A DNA stretch of 64,000 nucleotides from Glossina fuscipes (lineage: Eukaryota > Arthropoda > Insecta > Diptera > Glossinidae). Shown piece by piece: positions 36,961-49,260 of this stretch; position 1 is the stretch's first letter, and each line of letters starts with the position of its first letter. Below the pieces are notes generated by a model. It was given only the letters and a program-made list of their open reading frames with translations. It was not told the DNA's origin and made no database searches. Location of the stretch: assembly GCF_014805625.2 (NCBI RefSeq), contig NW_023998427.1, positions 2,670,092 to 2,734,091 on the forward strand. The letters run 5' to 3'. A program made the position numbers and the translations under genes.

Positions 36961-38249
36961 GTCCATTATTATAATTTTCTTTTTATTTAATATTGAAGAA
37001 GAGATTTACACACAGGTTTATACCGCAAAAAAAATCACTGTAGGTGTATTTTCGAAACATATAACGAAACATTCATGCTTTACCCCATTTCTTGAATAGT
37101 AACAAAACTTAAGATAAGAAGTTGAAGGTTGCCATATAAGTTCTTAGACTTAATCATGGATTATGATAAAAAATTAACGCCCGTTTATAAATTTACGTAC
37201 GCGACGATCAGTTTGTGCCTTTTTTGTTGTCCCAATTACAACATTCTTTGATATTTACCTCGCTTGTAGATTTTCAACATTATTGTGCTCATGTTTCAGC
37301 ATTAAGTGTGACGAATGAAAAGAATGTTAAGAAGATAGACGGGCATGTTGGTGATGTCCCGCATTTATCAATTGTATCGTTCTTAGAAACTCGACGAATT
37401 TGTGATAAGTTTGTGACGAATTGATAGGATTCGGATATCACCAATAATTTGGCTTTGTATGTTGCACGGTCTGTAAAAACCTTTGCACGCAATTGAGCGT
37501 AGCTGAGAGCGGTTTCAGGAGCACTTTTAGCTAAACACCTTCAATTCATATATGGTATATTTCATTTACATCTCACTCTGTCATTTAATTTTTTTCACGC
37601 TTTTGCTTTCCCATAAAGTCAGGTAACAGCACAGTCTGTTTCCGAGGTGACCTCATGTAAATTATCATGCAATTATCATATAAATGCCTCGTTAAACGAC
37701 ATTACCGGATAGACGTAGCTAATGTAAAAAGATCATTGCCCTTCTTAAAATCAAAATCGTTACTTTAAAGCGAAACTTGAATTGATAAAAAGTGGAGCTT
37801 CTAAGACTTTATAGTGTTTACGTCCTTTTTTATCGAGGTCTTGATATAATAGTTGAGCAACGCATATAGATGGAGAGATTATAATTACTACGACGGATCT
37901 GCTTGCTTACTTACTAACGCATCCAGCAGTTAGTCCATGCTAAGTAAAGAAAAACTCAAAAAAAAAAAAAAAAAAAAAAAACGCAACAGAGACATATAAT
38001 ACAATCGTGTTATACTGTAGTAAAAAGTTCTACCTAAGGACCTACCTACTTGATTGCCTAAATATTCGGCGGTAAAATCGGAAAAAGGAAGTTAACATAG
38101 CAATATATACTCATTAAAGAAATAGTCCGATTTGTTATTGCGTAATGACAATTTCAATTTGGTTTAAACGTGATATTGTAGATGCATAAGCATTAACGTA
38201 TATTTTTTCCTTTAAAATGTTTTTTCCTTTAGAAATTCCTACCTAAAAG
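36961..38249. other. 3' part of the inferred FP-gene intron
   Basis: The ORFs at 37215-37424 (+) and 37289-37492 (-) overlap each other and neither is recognised. A poly-A run lies at 37960-37981. The final 35 bases (tttcctttagaaattcctac then ctaaaag) supply the 3' splice site for the exon at 38250. Confidence 0.45.
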
Positions 38250-39053
38250 TACACGAAAAATGACCCTTTGCTCAAAGATTATATTCAGAAACTTATAGAT
38301 AACTTGCAGTTTGAGAAAACACGATCGGAAAATCTTTTAGCTAAGAATAGGCAGTTAAATGATAAGGTCAATAAACTGGAAAATGAAATTAAAACTTTGA
38401 AAATGAAAAAGGAGAGATTAGAGGAACTCAGCGATAAACTGCAACGTGATATGACGCTAATACAAATCAGTCAAAAAAGTAATGCTCTTAATATAAATAC
38501 TCAAGCCATTTCGAACGGATCAAATACTGTAAGCGATGAACCTGCGACTGATAACAACACTGGTAGTTGTAATAATGGGGATGATGACGATAGTAATTGC
38601 ATTATAGTAAAAGGTCTGCATAAAAATGCTTTAGCCAGCTCGTTGCCCGGAATCATTGCGGATATGGGACGTGTAATGAAATTAAAATTAACGAAAGATG
38701 ATTTGAAACGCGTTACAATTATGAAGCGTAAATTCTATGAGCGTCATAATCTCGAAACGGATACGATGATCTTGATTGTGCAATTTCATAAACTTGATAT
38801 GAAAGTTGATTTTCTTAAACATAAAGAGAAATGCAAAAAGCATCCGGCCTATGCCAGCGTAAATGTTGAAGATTATGTTAGCGAGAACACGTACAATTTG
38901 TGTCAGTATGCTAAAATTCTTAAAACGTATGGTTACGCTGCGGTCTATTGGCGGAATAATTGCGTTTATGCTAAGAAAACTAATTCTACGGACTGTAGAG
39001 AGATACCGATTCATACACGTTCCCAGGTGGATGCACTAAAGTTCTCCATCTGA
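38250..39053 (+). CDS. FP-domain (baculovirus FP25K-like) coiled-coil protein, last exon
   Basis: The frame is open from a 3' splice site (AG at 38248-38249) to TGA at 39053. An in-frame TAA at 38244 rules out an earlier exon start in this frame. The track-style start at 38268 is a TTG, so a genuine ATG must come from an upstream exon. About the first 75 residues form a heptad-like coiled coil rich in Lys/Glu/Leu. A low-complexity Asn/Asp linker follows, then 'NCIIVKGL' and a globular part with 'VTIMKRKFYERHN' and 'MILIVQFHKLDMKVDFLKHK'. The final 'YAKILKTYGYAAVYWRNNCV' and 'YAKKTNSTDCREI' match the FP C-terminal domain, which is shared by insect host proteins, retroelement ORF1-like proteins and baculovirus FP25K. 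This looks like an intact host gene, since there are no stops and no adjacent reverse transcriptase. Its function is unknown. AATAAA at 39212 is a likely poly(A) signal. Confidence 0.75.
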   Translation, partial: YTKNDPLLKDYIQKLIDNLQFEKTRSENLLAKNRQLNDKVNKLENEIKTLKMKKERLEELSDKLQRDMTLIQISQKSNALNINTQAISNGSNTVSDEPATDNNTGSCNNGDDDDSNCIIVKGLHKNALASSLPGIIADMGRVMKLKLTKDDLKRVTIMKRKFYERHNLETDTMILIVQFHKLDMKVDFLKHKEKCKKHPAYASVNVEDYVSENTYNLCQYAKILKTYGYAAVYWRNNCVYAKKTNSTDCREIPIHTRSQVDALKFSI

Positions 39054-41208
39054 TTTTCTTTGTTTTATCGCAATCTTAAAAAGCTAATGTTTTCCGTATT
39101 AATCTGCGCTAAATCATTGTAAAATAATGGCTTCTTTTGGAGTACAATTTTACAACCGTGAACGAGGTAACCATCTTATTTTTTTACCAAAAATATATTC
39201 GGACTAAAAAAAATAAAGAAGAAAAATAAGAAAACTAATTATAATAGCGGTTAACAACCGCGAAGGGGAAAAATCAAACCGCAATCATCTTCAAGGAAAA
39301 TACTCAATCTGTACCGATATCTGTTACCTGATGTTGAAGTTACATTTCAGTTATTCGGATTTCTAAGATTCGGATTTGTCGCATGCGGCAAAATTTTCCT
39401 CTCAATATACGTACAAGAACTGTGTGTCGGTCAACGTCGAGGCGCTGAGTATTTCTCATAAAAGTTTATTAAATTTGATTTTGATTTAAAAAACTTTCAT
39501 ATTTTTTTGTTTTATTAAATAGTACTTATTTTAAGACATATTTTATTGCGTTCATTTTCGTGTAAAAAAAAATAAATGCTAATGTGCTAGTTGCAGCTTA
39601 GTTTTGCTGACTTAAGCGGGCTGACACAAGAATTCTTAAATGCATTTGTTCGATGCAGCTAAATCCATTGGGGTGGAGGAACGATGTGGGCGCTATTCAG
39701 TGAATGTTACGTCGCGGTACTAAGTCTTGTTAACATCACCGTAAGCATAGTGCATAATTGCTACTCTGACATTCCATTCGCATTTCCGAAATTTCCCATT
39801 GAAATCGCACTAAGAGACAATTTTGTTTAGATCGGAGTGAAGCGAATGCACAGGTTCAGTTAAGAAGACAGCAGCAACTTAATGTCATCTGCAAAAATAA
39901 GGATATTAGAATATAGCTCAATAGAGAATTTCTACCTTTGGAAAGTGGAAATGATGGGACGTCGATATGTTACTTACAGTACTCTAGCTGTTACATACAT
40001 ATCTAGTATGTCAAGTCATGTTGGTGGCGAGTGTCCTTTCTTTTTTAATTTTCCTCCTATTATCTATAAGATTTATCTTCTATTCATAATGCATAATTCG
40101 TTTTGCAGTTCCATCTCCAGATATGCGATTTGCCTTTAAAATTCATTTCTACAACAAAGTATTACAAAACACTTTGCTTTTCACAACTTTGAAGAGGGCG
40201 CGCCTATTCCATAACTACTAAAGTAAAATAAGAGCCTTCAACTTCTTAATGCAAGAACTCCGAAGAACGTGGCATTCCCAGAATTAATTTTGAACAGTCT
40301 TGCCACAAGTAAAAAAATTGTTTTTAAATTTTTCTTTCCTTGCTTGAATTTATAAGTTGAGGTACCGACATTTCGACATGTGCCCGTTTCTACTACAGGG
40401 GATAAATTTGATCTGCTTTCTATATGCAAGACGGCAGTCGGAGAAATGAAGATAGAAAAACTCAGATTCCTCCATGATCGATTAAGAATAGAAGGATCAA
40501 AAATGGATGTGGTCTGCAAACATATTCACCCACAATAGAAAAAAAAAAATGAATGATTTTTCCATTTTCAAGTCGAACGATCACAGAAACACTACTCCCT
40601 TTCTTCACCCGACTCTTCTTATAACCTTTCCTGACTGTCTCGTATCTATAGGGGACATGCCCGGTCATAGAAAAAACTTTATAAATATTTTCGTCTATAA
40701 GTTTCAATACCGAGAAGGTGCTCTTACTGTGCAGGTATTTATCAGGAGCACCGTCACGATCGATTCAAAAGCAATTAAAACAGTTCATTTCGCTTGTATA
40801 ATTTTTGCCTGATTGTAAGTCATTATCTTGAAATTTCTGTTGTGAAAGCAATTGAATGGTGCCATGGTGATCGGAACTGCAATAAACACCAAACTTTCAG
40901 TTGGCTTTGTAAAATCCGGCGTTTTTTATATGTTCTGCATTAAATATCGAAAGCCTTTCTACAATAGCGATACTTCTCCCAGCAGTTTTTCCTTATTTCT
41001 GAATTGTAGTGGGCCTTAGCCGATAAAAATGTTGTTAACTTGTTCGTATCAAGCGGTGGGCATCGCAATACGGTACGTTTGCAGTTAATTTTATTTAAAA
41101 ATAAAACAAGAAATAATTATAAATAATAAAAACGTAAAACTCAATCCCCAAATTAACAAGATTTAATATTGCACTAAAGATTTAGAGCATTTAATCAATT
41201 TTGAAGAA
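39054..41208. other. Spacer between the FP-domain gene and EndoG
   Basis: AATAAA at 39212-39217 probably ends the FP-gene transcript. A minus-strand AATAAA (plus-strand 41090-41095) lies about 114 bp past the EndoG stop. ORFs at 39882-40139, 40238-40519(-), 40462-40707(-) and 40507-40812 overlap one another and carry no recognised domain. Confidence 0.5.
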
Positions 41209-42165
41209 CTACACTTTTTTACCATTTATTTTCACCAGTTGTTTTTTATTCACTTTGTCGAAGAACAATAAACCAGCTGCTCGCTCTATAGATTCAGGAG
41301 GTACCTGAAATATTTGCAAAGGCGTGTCATCACTTATCACTTGGTTAGGCATTATGTAAGCTTCCATATCCAGTTGCCCGTCCGTAGACTCAGCCACTAC
41401 GACTTTGTAAAAATGTGTTGGCACAGCCACATTGTTTGTGCCTATCACTTGATATTTGATATAGTTTTTACCATCGTCTTCTCGATGTGGTAGATATAGA
41501 GGGCCGGTGCATACATAAATATTAGGATAGATCTTTGTTAGCTTGCGTACGTACATTTCTAAACGATTCCAAGCGTCACGATTAAAGCCTTGACCGACTT
41601 GCGGCGCCATATTGGTAAGAAAAAACGTATCTTCACAGTGTTTTTGATGAAGCCGATGATTCCCAGCTGCGGCCATGTGGCCACGATCAAACCCGGAACG
41701 AAAATAATCGGAATTTTGAGAACGAAAATAGGGATGTATACTCTCATCTGCTTTAAAATCGCACTTCGCTCGATCGACTTCTTCATTTTTGGCTACTGAT
41801 AACGGTGTTAGATGCTCAAATACCCAATTAGGTACACGATTCCGGCGATCGTAACTTAATACAAAGTCAGAATAAGAACGAACGTTATCTAAGCTTGGGA
41901 AACCGTATTTCATAATTTGTGAAATTCTCAATGGAGTGGCCGTTAAATTAACTTCAGGCATTACCGCAAGTTCTGCAGCTGATACCGTAGCAAATAAAGG
42001 AAAAGCGGGTTTTGAAATGTGCTTATGCAAGAGTTCCAATTGTTGCTTGCTGTCCAAGCGCCCATTTCCCAGCAATTTTTGCTTTTCACGGTAAGCACCA
42101 TAATAATACGAACTTAAAGCTACCGAACCAATCGTTAGCATAGAAGATAACCATTTTTTACTCAT
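41209..42165 (-). CDS. EndoG: Endonuclease G-type mitochondrial nuclease
   Basis: An uninterrupted 318-residue ORF of the DNA/RNA non-specific (beta-beta-alpha metal) nuclease family. The N-terminus, MSKKWLSSMLTIGSVALSSY, is basic and hydrophobic, as expected of a mitochondrial import signal, and residues 26-40 are charged linker. The catalytic DRGH motif is at residues 160-163 (SGFDRGHMAAAGNHR) with His163 as the general base. 'TNMAPQVGQGFNRDAWNRLE' supplies the metal-binding Asn and following helix, and 'YVCTGPLYLP' and 'AYIMPN' are further family blocks. Length is near the usual ~300 for EndoG. The DRGH motif is intact, so it should be active: nicking DNA in the intermembrane space, clearing paternal mtDNA, or cutting nuclear DNA on release. 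The gene has no intron and points away from usp 3.5 kb away. An EndoG-like paralogue (Tengl-type) cannot be excluded. Confidence 0.9.
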   Translation of the reverse strand: MSKKWLSSMLTIGSVALSSYYYGAYREKQKLLGNGRLDSKQQLELLHKHISKPAFPLFATVSAAELAVMPEVNLTATPLRISQIMKYGFPSLDNVRSYSDFVLSYDRRNRVPNWVFEHLTPLSVAKNEEVDRAKCDFKADESIHPYFRSQNSDYFRSGFDRGHMAAAGNHRLHQKHCEDTFFLTNMAPQVGQGFNRDAWNRLEMYVRKLTKIYPNIYVCTGPLYLPHREDDGKNYIKYQVIGTNNVAVPTHFYKVVVAESTDGQLDMEAYIMPNQVISDDTPLQIFQVPPESIERAAGLLFFDKVNKKQLVKINGKKV

Positions 42166-45100
42166 GATATTTGTTATATTATATAAATTACATTATTTTA
42201 AAGAAATAAACATTTAAAAACAATCTTTTCTCTTCTTTATTATTACTGGTAATCATAGACAAACGACATCACAACATTGACAGATATTCTAGTTATCGAT
42301 AGCTTTTTCAAAACATTAGGAGGATTACCTGGCAGCATTAGAGAATTGCAGGCATTCTTATATTGTAAAATTATGCTTCTAATCGATTCAGAACTATGTT
42401 TAAGTATTTAATTTTTTTCATTTACAGATATTTTGGTTCCTACCTCTACCCTCAAACGATTTTACAATATTCAATTTACACCAACGAATTGCCACATGTT
42501 TTTTGGATAAGTTGGATTTTTTGTTTTGCTGTTTATGTTAATAATATTTGATATATGCTCCTTCCTTTCAATAAGCGTTCGTAATATTTGAAATATTTTG
42601 ACAAGGATTTTGTATGCTACAAGAGTCGTAAATATGTTCGGGTTGTGCCGATGTTATAAATAGCCTTAAGAGCACATTTGGCTTATATGATGACTTACCA
42701 AATGGTTAACTTGTAATGGTTGTATTTAAAGATTTTAACTATATTTACGCTCATATAAAAGGAACTAAGACATTTTTAAGATTTCATTCGATTTATGGTC
42801 ATCATACATTGTGTTTTTTTTAGAGTAGACACGACCTCGATTCAAGCAATGTGTAATTTCCCTTTTATGTTATTTAAATAATTAATGTAATTGGTTCAAT
42901 TATAAATTTCTCAAATAAAACTAACCGCAGTAACAGTAATTTTAACTTAACACATTTGCAAGAGAATGGTTTACATATTTTACATTAAAATTTTATATTT
43001 AACTTGTTGAGGTGACCTTCTTACCAAACTAATCTACTTGCATTCTTCATCAAAGTTGGATAAGAGTCGTTGTATCTAAAAGCAACAATTAACCAGCATA
43101 ATTAATCATGCAATTAACTATCTACGATATGTGAAGGTTGTTAATTTTTTATACCTTTTCATTTCCAGATTAAAGCAATGAAATCATCCTTCTTTTTCTT
43201 CTTTAAACATTTTTAATTGACAATTTAAATTATTATTGAATATACGCACTTGTACGTTTAAATTGAATTTATTAGTTTAGAGAGTTATACTGCATTATAC
43301 CCTATTTATTATTATGCAAATATTTTATTTACTTGAAACGTGGCAACCCAGCTTACTTTAATAGTAAAGTAGTGGTTCTTTAGTATGCAGTGGTGAATTT
43401 TGTGTATTTTAAGCCGCGTCTAAGGTTGTACAAAATTATTATTATTTATATTATTGTAAAGAAAAGAGAGATTTTATACATTTTTTATATATATTTTAAA
43501 GCAGGATTAATACTACATAAATTTTAAATAGTGGTTTGGGAGCAACCAGTGTTGCGGGTGTTTAAGAGCACACAACTTTAAAATAAGAAATTACATTAAT
43601 TCCGTAAGTATAGATTTTCATGATTTACTTTGCAATCTCTTGTAATTAGAACTTATGTGCAAAGGGTGGTGCGCGAGCGATCAACGACAAGCAAAATATC
43701 TTAATTATATCTAAATATGAAAATGTTTCTTTTTTTTGTGATAGCTGTGTATGTTATTGTTTTTGTTATTAGAAGTGATGTTGGCATTTGGAATGGGTTT
43801 GTACAAAGAGACAAGATGAAATTGGTAAAACTGACAAATATTGGATATAAACAAATATAGTGGTGTGTTTTCTCTAATAACTCGTTAGTGTAACCTAATG
43901 ATAGTAAATAAATCATTCGCAATTGTTGTGAACTTAATAAATATGTATAGAGAGTGAAGCATAAAACATGCTATATCTTATAGTTTCAATTATTGAAAAT
44001 AAACTTCTAATTTTACATTTCGGACCTAATAAAAACTACATATATAAAAATAATTTGTCTATAGACTGCCTATTGTAAATTTTTTTTTTTTTTTGGTATG
44101 TTGAATGGGGATGGACTAAGCCAATAGATTTGTCGCTTATATGTCCACCTATTATAAATGGCCCTTCATCTAGAAAAAATTATTGAAACTCTTATATGTT
44201 TTCGGAAGTTAGTCCATCTAACTTGTAATATTTTATTTATTTTTTTTTTGTTGAAAAAGCATTAAAATTTGCTTTCTGTTCACGTCCTATGAGTTTAACT
44301 AGCAAACTGGTGCTTAGTCGCTTGGTGAAGCCAATAAAGCCTCGGCCCGAATTTTAGAGCGTAGTTTTGAGACGTGTTTTGAAGAGAATAACATATTTTT
44401 ATAATCGTACGCTTCAATGCCGGTAATAATGGTTAACTGGTATTAAGGTTTAATTTGAATAATAATTCGTTGTGAAAATGGAATGTTATTTTCTAACCAT
44501 TAAAGGTCTTTTGATAAGTGTCACATTTTCCTAAAAAAAAAGACTGTATTTGGATGCTGTTCTTTTGCGCTATAACCCTAGTTTCCGATAACACTCTTTT
44601 AGTTTTTACTAATATTAGGTAGTTTAAAACACTTTAAATTTAATAACACACATAGTGCTCATCAATCGACCATGAATGGATTTGCACGTCCGAACTACTT
44701 GAAAGTAAAAAAATTATTTTTCATAAATTTTTTTTTTTAAAATCTTTTTTAAAAGGTGGAGATTTTTTCTAAGTTTTTCATATGGTTAATGATTTATTGA
44801 TGAACTTGTAAATAAAATAATAGATTTTGTACACTTATTGATAAGTCATTGCCACAATTTCTGAAAATAAAATTTTCAAGTACGATTTCGGTTACCGAAT
44901 GATAAAAGCATGGTAACCGAAACAATTTGCTTTACATGATCTCTTTAAGCTGTTACTTATTTTTTATTCAAAATAAAGGATGAATGTCATAAAGCTTAAT
45001 GCTATTGATTCACACCCCATAATCAATATATTAAATTGCACCAAACTATCGTTAGTGTTTGCTATGTCTTTTTACGAAAGTGTCGTGTGCATCATATAAT

Positions 45101-45669
45101 ATATAGAATAAGTACGTTTCAGAATCCCTGAACTATTTATTCTTGATTAATTAATCCTCTATATTTTTTGTAAATTTGCTTCTCATTTAAACTGAAAATC
45201 TTTAAAAAAATTTCTTAACCTATAAGATCAAAATGTTATGAGCAGCATAGTACGTAAATTGCGTACTTGTTGAGACATCATTCACAATGGTGTCAAATTA
45301 CTTTTCTAAATACAACTGTGTTTGCATTATTCACCTTTGCGATCAAATGAATTCAACAAAACGTACCACTAGAAACACTTGTATTGCTGTTGATTGCGTA
45401 TGTGCTTGAGGTGATTATATAGTTGACGTTATATTAATTTATTGGTGGTGAAACGTTTTATTGTTGGGAAAAAATAAAATGTCGACGCGAAAACTTTTCT
45501 TTTGTTAGTTGAACGGATTAGAAATTTGTTGCGAAAAAAGAAAAAACAAAATAGAAGTAATTCGATAATTTGTGTAAAGTAAAAGTGCAGTTTTTTGTTG
45601 ATTTTATTTTTTTTTTAAGAAATACTTAAGTACAAATACCAGAACAGGAAAAGGTATAAGCTGTTGGAG
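42166..45669. other. Divergent intergenic region between EndoG and usp
   Basis: 3.5 kb of AT-rich DNA with no recognised gene and, unusually for this window, no obvious family A, C or SINE copy. It presumably holds both promoters and the usp 5' UTR. Poly-T runs lie at about 44079-44094 and 45606-45618. The ORF at 43701-43922(-) is not recognised. Confidence 0.5.
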
Positions 45670-47067
45670 ATGGATAATGGTGATCAAGATTCGGGTTTCC
45701 GATTAGGCCCAATGTCACCGCAGGAAATGAAGCCAGATATATCGTTACTAAATGAAAGCAATACAAGTGGTTTCTCACCGAAGCCGGGCAGTCCTGGCTC
45801 ATTCGGTGCCATAGGCCTTCAGGCTATGAATATGGTGAATGCCGTGGCTGCTGTGGCAGCTAACAGCCAAAATCAAATACTACAGGCAACCTCACCACCG
45901 CATCCACAGCAGCAACAACAGCAGCAGCAACAGCAATATCCTCCCAATCATCCGTTAAGTGGTTCTAAGCACTTGTGTTCGATATGTGGCGACCGAGCTA
46001 GTGGCAAACATTACGGTGTTTATAGTTGTGAAGGATGTAAGGGGTTTTTTAAGCGTACTGTACGCAAAGACTTGACATATGCTTGCCGAGAGGACCGTAA
46101 TTGCATTATAGATAAACGTCAGCGTAACCGTTGTCAATACTGTCGTTATCAAAAATGTTTGGCTTGCGGAATGAAACGCGAGGCGGTGCAAGAAGAACGT
46201 CAAAGAGGTACACGTGCCAATAGTGCCCGGGGTAGCAGTGGAACAGCCAGTGAGGATTTTAAACCAAGTAGTTCATTGCGGGACCTCAACATCGAGCGAA
46301 TAATAGAAGCCGAACAAAAGGCTGAAGCTATGAGCGGTGATAATGTGATGCCTTTTCTGCGTGTTGGTCCTAATTCAATGGTGCAGCATGATTATAAAGG
46401 GGCTGTTTCCCATCTTTGTCAGATGGTAAACAAACAATTATATGAAATGGTGGAGTATGCACGTCGAACTCCACATTTTACACATTTGCAACGGGAGGAT
46501 CAAGTTCTGTTGCTGAAGGCTGGATGGAATGAATTACTTATTGCTAATGTAGCTTGGTGCAGTATAGATTCCTTGGATGTTGATTACGCTACGCCGGGCG
46601 TAGGCCATGATGGTTCTTTTGGTAGGCGTTCGCCTATACGTCAACCTCAGCAGCTCTTCCTTAACCAGAATTTCTCTTATCATCGCAACAGTGCTTTGAA
46701 GGCAAATGTGGTTTCTATATTCGATCGCATACTTTCAGAATTAAGCATTAAAATGAAACGTTTGAATATAGACCGCGCTGAGCTGGCCTGCCTAAAGGCT
46801 ATCATACTGTTCAACCCAGATATACGTGGTCTTAAGTGTCGGGCTGATGTAGAAGTATGCCGTGAGAAGATTTATGCTTGTTTGGACGAGCACTGCCGAA
46901 ATGAACATCCCGGTGATGATGGACGTTTTGCTCAATTGCTCTTAAGATTACCGGCCTTGCGTTCCATTAGCTTGAAATGTTTAGATCATTTGTTTTTCTT
47001 TCGTTTAATTGGAGATAAGACCCTGGAAGAATTGGTCGCCGAACAACTGGAGGCGCCCAGTTGCTAA
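45670..47067 (+). CDS. usp: Ultraspiracle nuclear receptor (insect RXR)
   Basis: A single-exon 465-residue nuclear receptor (NR2B group), the obligate partner of the ecdysone receptor in nuclear hormone signalling. The start is ATG 45670 ([13 protein letters not shown]); the in-frame TTG six bases upstream is not preferred. The A/B region has a 10-Gln run. The two-zinc-finger DNA-binding domain spans about residues 103-168: [20 protein letters not shown], the RXR-type P-box CEGCKG, and the second finger to [12 protein letters not shown]. The T/A-box ([11 protein letters not shown]) follows. The ligand-binding domain (about 215-455) contains the dipteran-type insertion '[11 protein letters not shown]' and '[16 protein letters not shown]', then '[15 protein letters not shown]' and '[15 protein letters not shown]'. 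It is shorter than the 508-residue D. melanogaster USP: there is no glycine-rich stretch before the insertion, and the C-terminus stops at EQLEAPSC. Intronless usp fits higher Diptera. Confidence 0.97.
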   Translation: MDNGDQDSGFRLGPMSPQEMKPDISLLNESNTSGFSPKPGSPGSFGAIGLQAMNMVNAVAAVAANSQNQILQATSPPHPQQQQQQQQQQYPPNHPLSGSKHLCSICGDRASGKHYGVYSCEGCKGFFKRTVRKDLTYACREDRNCIIDKRQRNRCQYCRYQKCLACGMKREAVQEERQRGTRANSARGSSGTASEDFKPSSSLRDLNIERIIEAEQKAEAMSGDNVMPFLRVGPNSMVQHDYKGAVSHLCQMVNKQLYEMVEYARRTPHFTHLQREDQVLLLKAGWNELLIANVAWCSIDSLDVDYATPGVGHDGSFGRRSPIRQPQQLFLNQNFSYHRNSALKANVVSIFDRILSELSIKMKRLNIDRAELACLKAIILFNPDIRGLKCRADVEVCREKIYACLDEHCRNEHPGDDGRFAQLLLRLPALRSISLKCLDHLFFFRLIGDKTLEELVAEQLEAPSC

Positions 47068-48539
47068 AGACAGAAACGGTACAATCGTTATCGGATTTGA
47101 AATGAAAGCGAGAGTTTTAAAAAAGTTTAAACAAGTACGTTGGTGTTTTTAAAGGCCTATAAAGCCAATTGTTTGTTATTGTTATATCGCTCTTTAACTC
47201 TATCTTTCTCTATATTGAATTTGAGTGTATTTGTTAAAGGCCAGTTTCACTGCCTAGACAAACACTTTGGACGGTTGACGGTAGCATTAGTTTAAGTAAC
47301 AAAATCAAAGAAATCTTTTTCTTCTACATTAACTTGATTGTTGTTACTTGATAAAAGTACACATAATTATAAAAAAAGTTAAAAAAACAAAAAAAAAAAA
47401 AATGAATTAAAAATATATTAATATTTACTGTTTGATGACATATAAGAGAGAGGAACAAAAGGAACAAATTTTTCAAGTGGTGTACGTGAGGATCACTCAT
47501 TTACCTCACTATCACCATTGCACTCCCCGCAGCACGCTTACATATATTTAGGTCTCAATTGTTTTTATTATTATTATTATAATTTTTTTTTTTTGTTTTG
47601 TTTTGTTTTTTGTCTAATATGCTTACGAGTTTTTCCGTTTCGTTTTATTTGTTCTTAGTTTTCTTTTACCCAGGTTACCCAAAAACGTTCAAGTTTTTTG
47701 TTTTTGTGAATTTTTTTTTTTTGAAATACATCTTTATTAAATGTATATGTTTTGATGTTTGTTTTATCAATTTAGTGTTTTATTAATTAATTTCTTTCAA
47801 TGCACATAATTTATATGTATTTTCTCCTTTCATGCATTAGTTTTAATTTGACTATTTTATATAATATGTTTAGGGTACCATTGTATATTATATATATAAA
47901 TCGCGATATTATTATATATATAGAAATTTAATGAGAAAATAAAAAAAAAGAAAAATATTTTATTCTGTTGAAGCAAAAATTGAATTTTCTTTTACGGACA
48001 TTTTAGCTATACACACTTGAAATGTATTTTGTAGACCTTTCCGTCAAGGATGTATTTCATTGGCAACGCAATTTTCAATGACTTGAAGGTTTCGTCGATT
48101 TTGTGGTTTACTACGTCATGTTAAGACACGTCGAAAAGAGCGAATTTTTCCAATATATTTTTAATTTCTTATCGGATGTCTGCTTATATCTTCGCGTCTT
48201 ATTCGCACCATAATATGAAGTGTTTACACTGATTCAATTAGATGATATCTGTTTGTCCATCTATTGTCAGTATTTAGAAAGTGGCACAAATCAGAATTGT
48301 TTTATTATGGCTTACGTTGATAAATCTTTTATTACATATATGTTGCATGGACGCAACAACATAAACAGTCATCAGATCAATAAGAACATTTGCTGTAAAA
48401 CCAGTTTCAATACAAAAAGAAACACTTGAAAGAAACACTATCTCGCTAGGGTCATATACTTTATTACTTGTCATTAGTTCATTAGATTGAAAGATCGCGA
48501 AAATTTCCATTGACTTGATATACGTACCATATTGCATAT
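47068..48539 (+). other. usp 3' UTR and downstream spacer
   Basis: AT-rich, with long poly-T runs near 47583-47594 and 47706-47721. AATAAA at 47938-47943 lies about 870 bp after the stop and could end a long usp 3' UTR. No gene is recognised to 48539. Confidence 0.5.
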
Positions 48540-49260
48540 TGTATACTTTACACTCTATTTATATATGTATAACTTGGCGACATTTGTGATACAGGACATA
48601 TTAAGTCTGTGCGGATGTATACAACATCCAAAGGGACTTGAGATAGACCCACCGTTTATCATATCGATTGATTCAGAATCACTTTTCTGGAGCTATCTAA
48701 GCATATTTGTCCGTCTCATTTCTACCAATGTGTTTTTGTGTTCAACCAACAGGTTGCAATTTTCGAGATATATCGATGAAGTTTGTTGCACCGATATGGT
48801 TTGGCCCAAGAATGAACTGATCAGCTGACTTTTTTGACTACTTTCTATATAACGCCACATTCCGAAAAGTTGATTATGTGAAACGGCACTGTAATTCCCA
48901 GAATTTTGCGTAATAGTATTTCGTCATTCTAAATTATTGTGATAAAGTTTGGATCGGGTGTGGCAAATTTTTGAACTCTCTCTCTGCCATATAATTCCTC
49001 CTATAAAAAGTGAATAAAAGGGACTAATTTTCGACAGAGTAATTTGTGTACTCAACTGCATCAAATTTGGATCAAGTAGGTTGCATACAAGGATTGTCAT
49101 AGAATGTTAAAAGCCTGCACACCAAAAAGGTCAAATTTTTAATATTTTAAGGTGAATCTTTGTCTGTACCCATTAAAAATGAATTAAAAATTAATTGGGT
49201 CAACTTTGAACAAGTAAATAAAGTTATATTTTGCGGGGGCCTAATCCCGCATACCCACCA
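48540..49260 (+). repeat. Dispersed repeat family A, copy 11 (long)
   Basis: Contains 'gtctgtgcggatgtatacaa', 'gacttgagatagacccaccg', 'gagatatatcgatgaagttt', 'aatagtatttcgtcattcta' and 'gatcgggtgtggcaaat'. It aligns by eye with copy 4 over about 430 bp. The ORF at 48532-48828 is inside it. A family C motif (tgtgtgggcatggccgattt) follows at 49435-49458. Confidence 0.75.

Noticed and set aside
38253..39053. Reading the FP-domain exon as an integrated baculovirus gene
   Set aside because: Only a domain-level resemblance is seen. The coiled coil, splice acceptor and absence of other viral genes fit a host gene better, and the domain is also found in insect proteins and retroelements.
40238..40519. 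Minus-strand 93-codon ORF near EndoG
   Set aside because: It contains a 'VVETGTCRNVGTSTY' stretch that caught my eye as possible retroelement, but I could not tie it to any family and it overlaps other ORFs.
41559..41799. Two ORFs overlapping EndoG on other frames
   Set aside because: Both overlap the conserved DRGH coding region and have no recognised content.
45955..46203. Antisense ORF over the usp DNA-binding domain
   Set aside because: Shadow of the strongly conserved zinc-finger coding sequence; no independent support.
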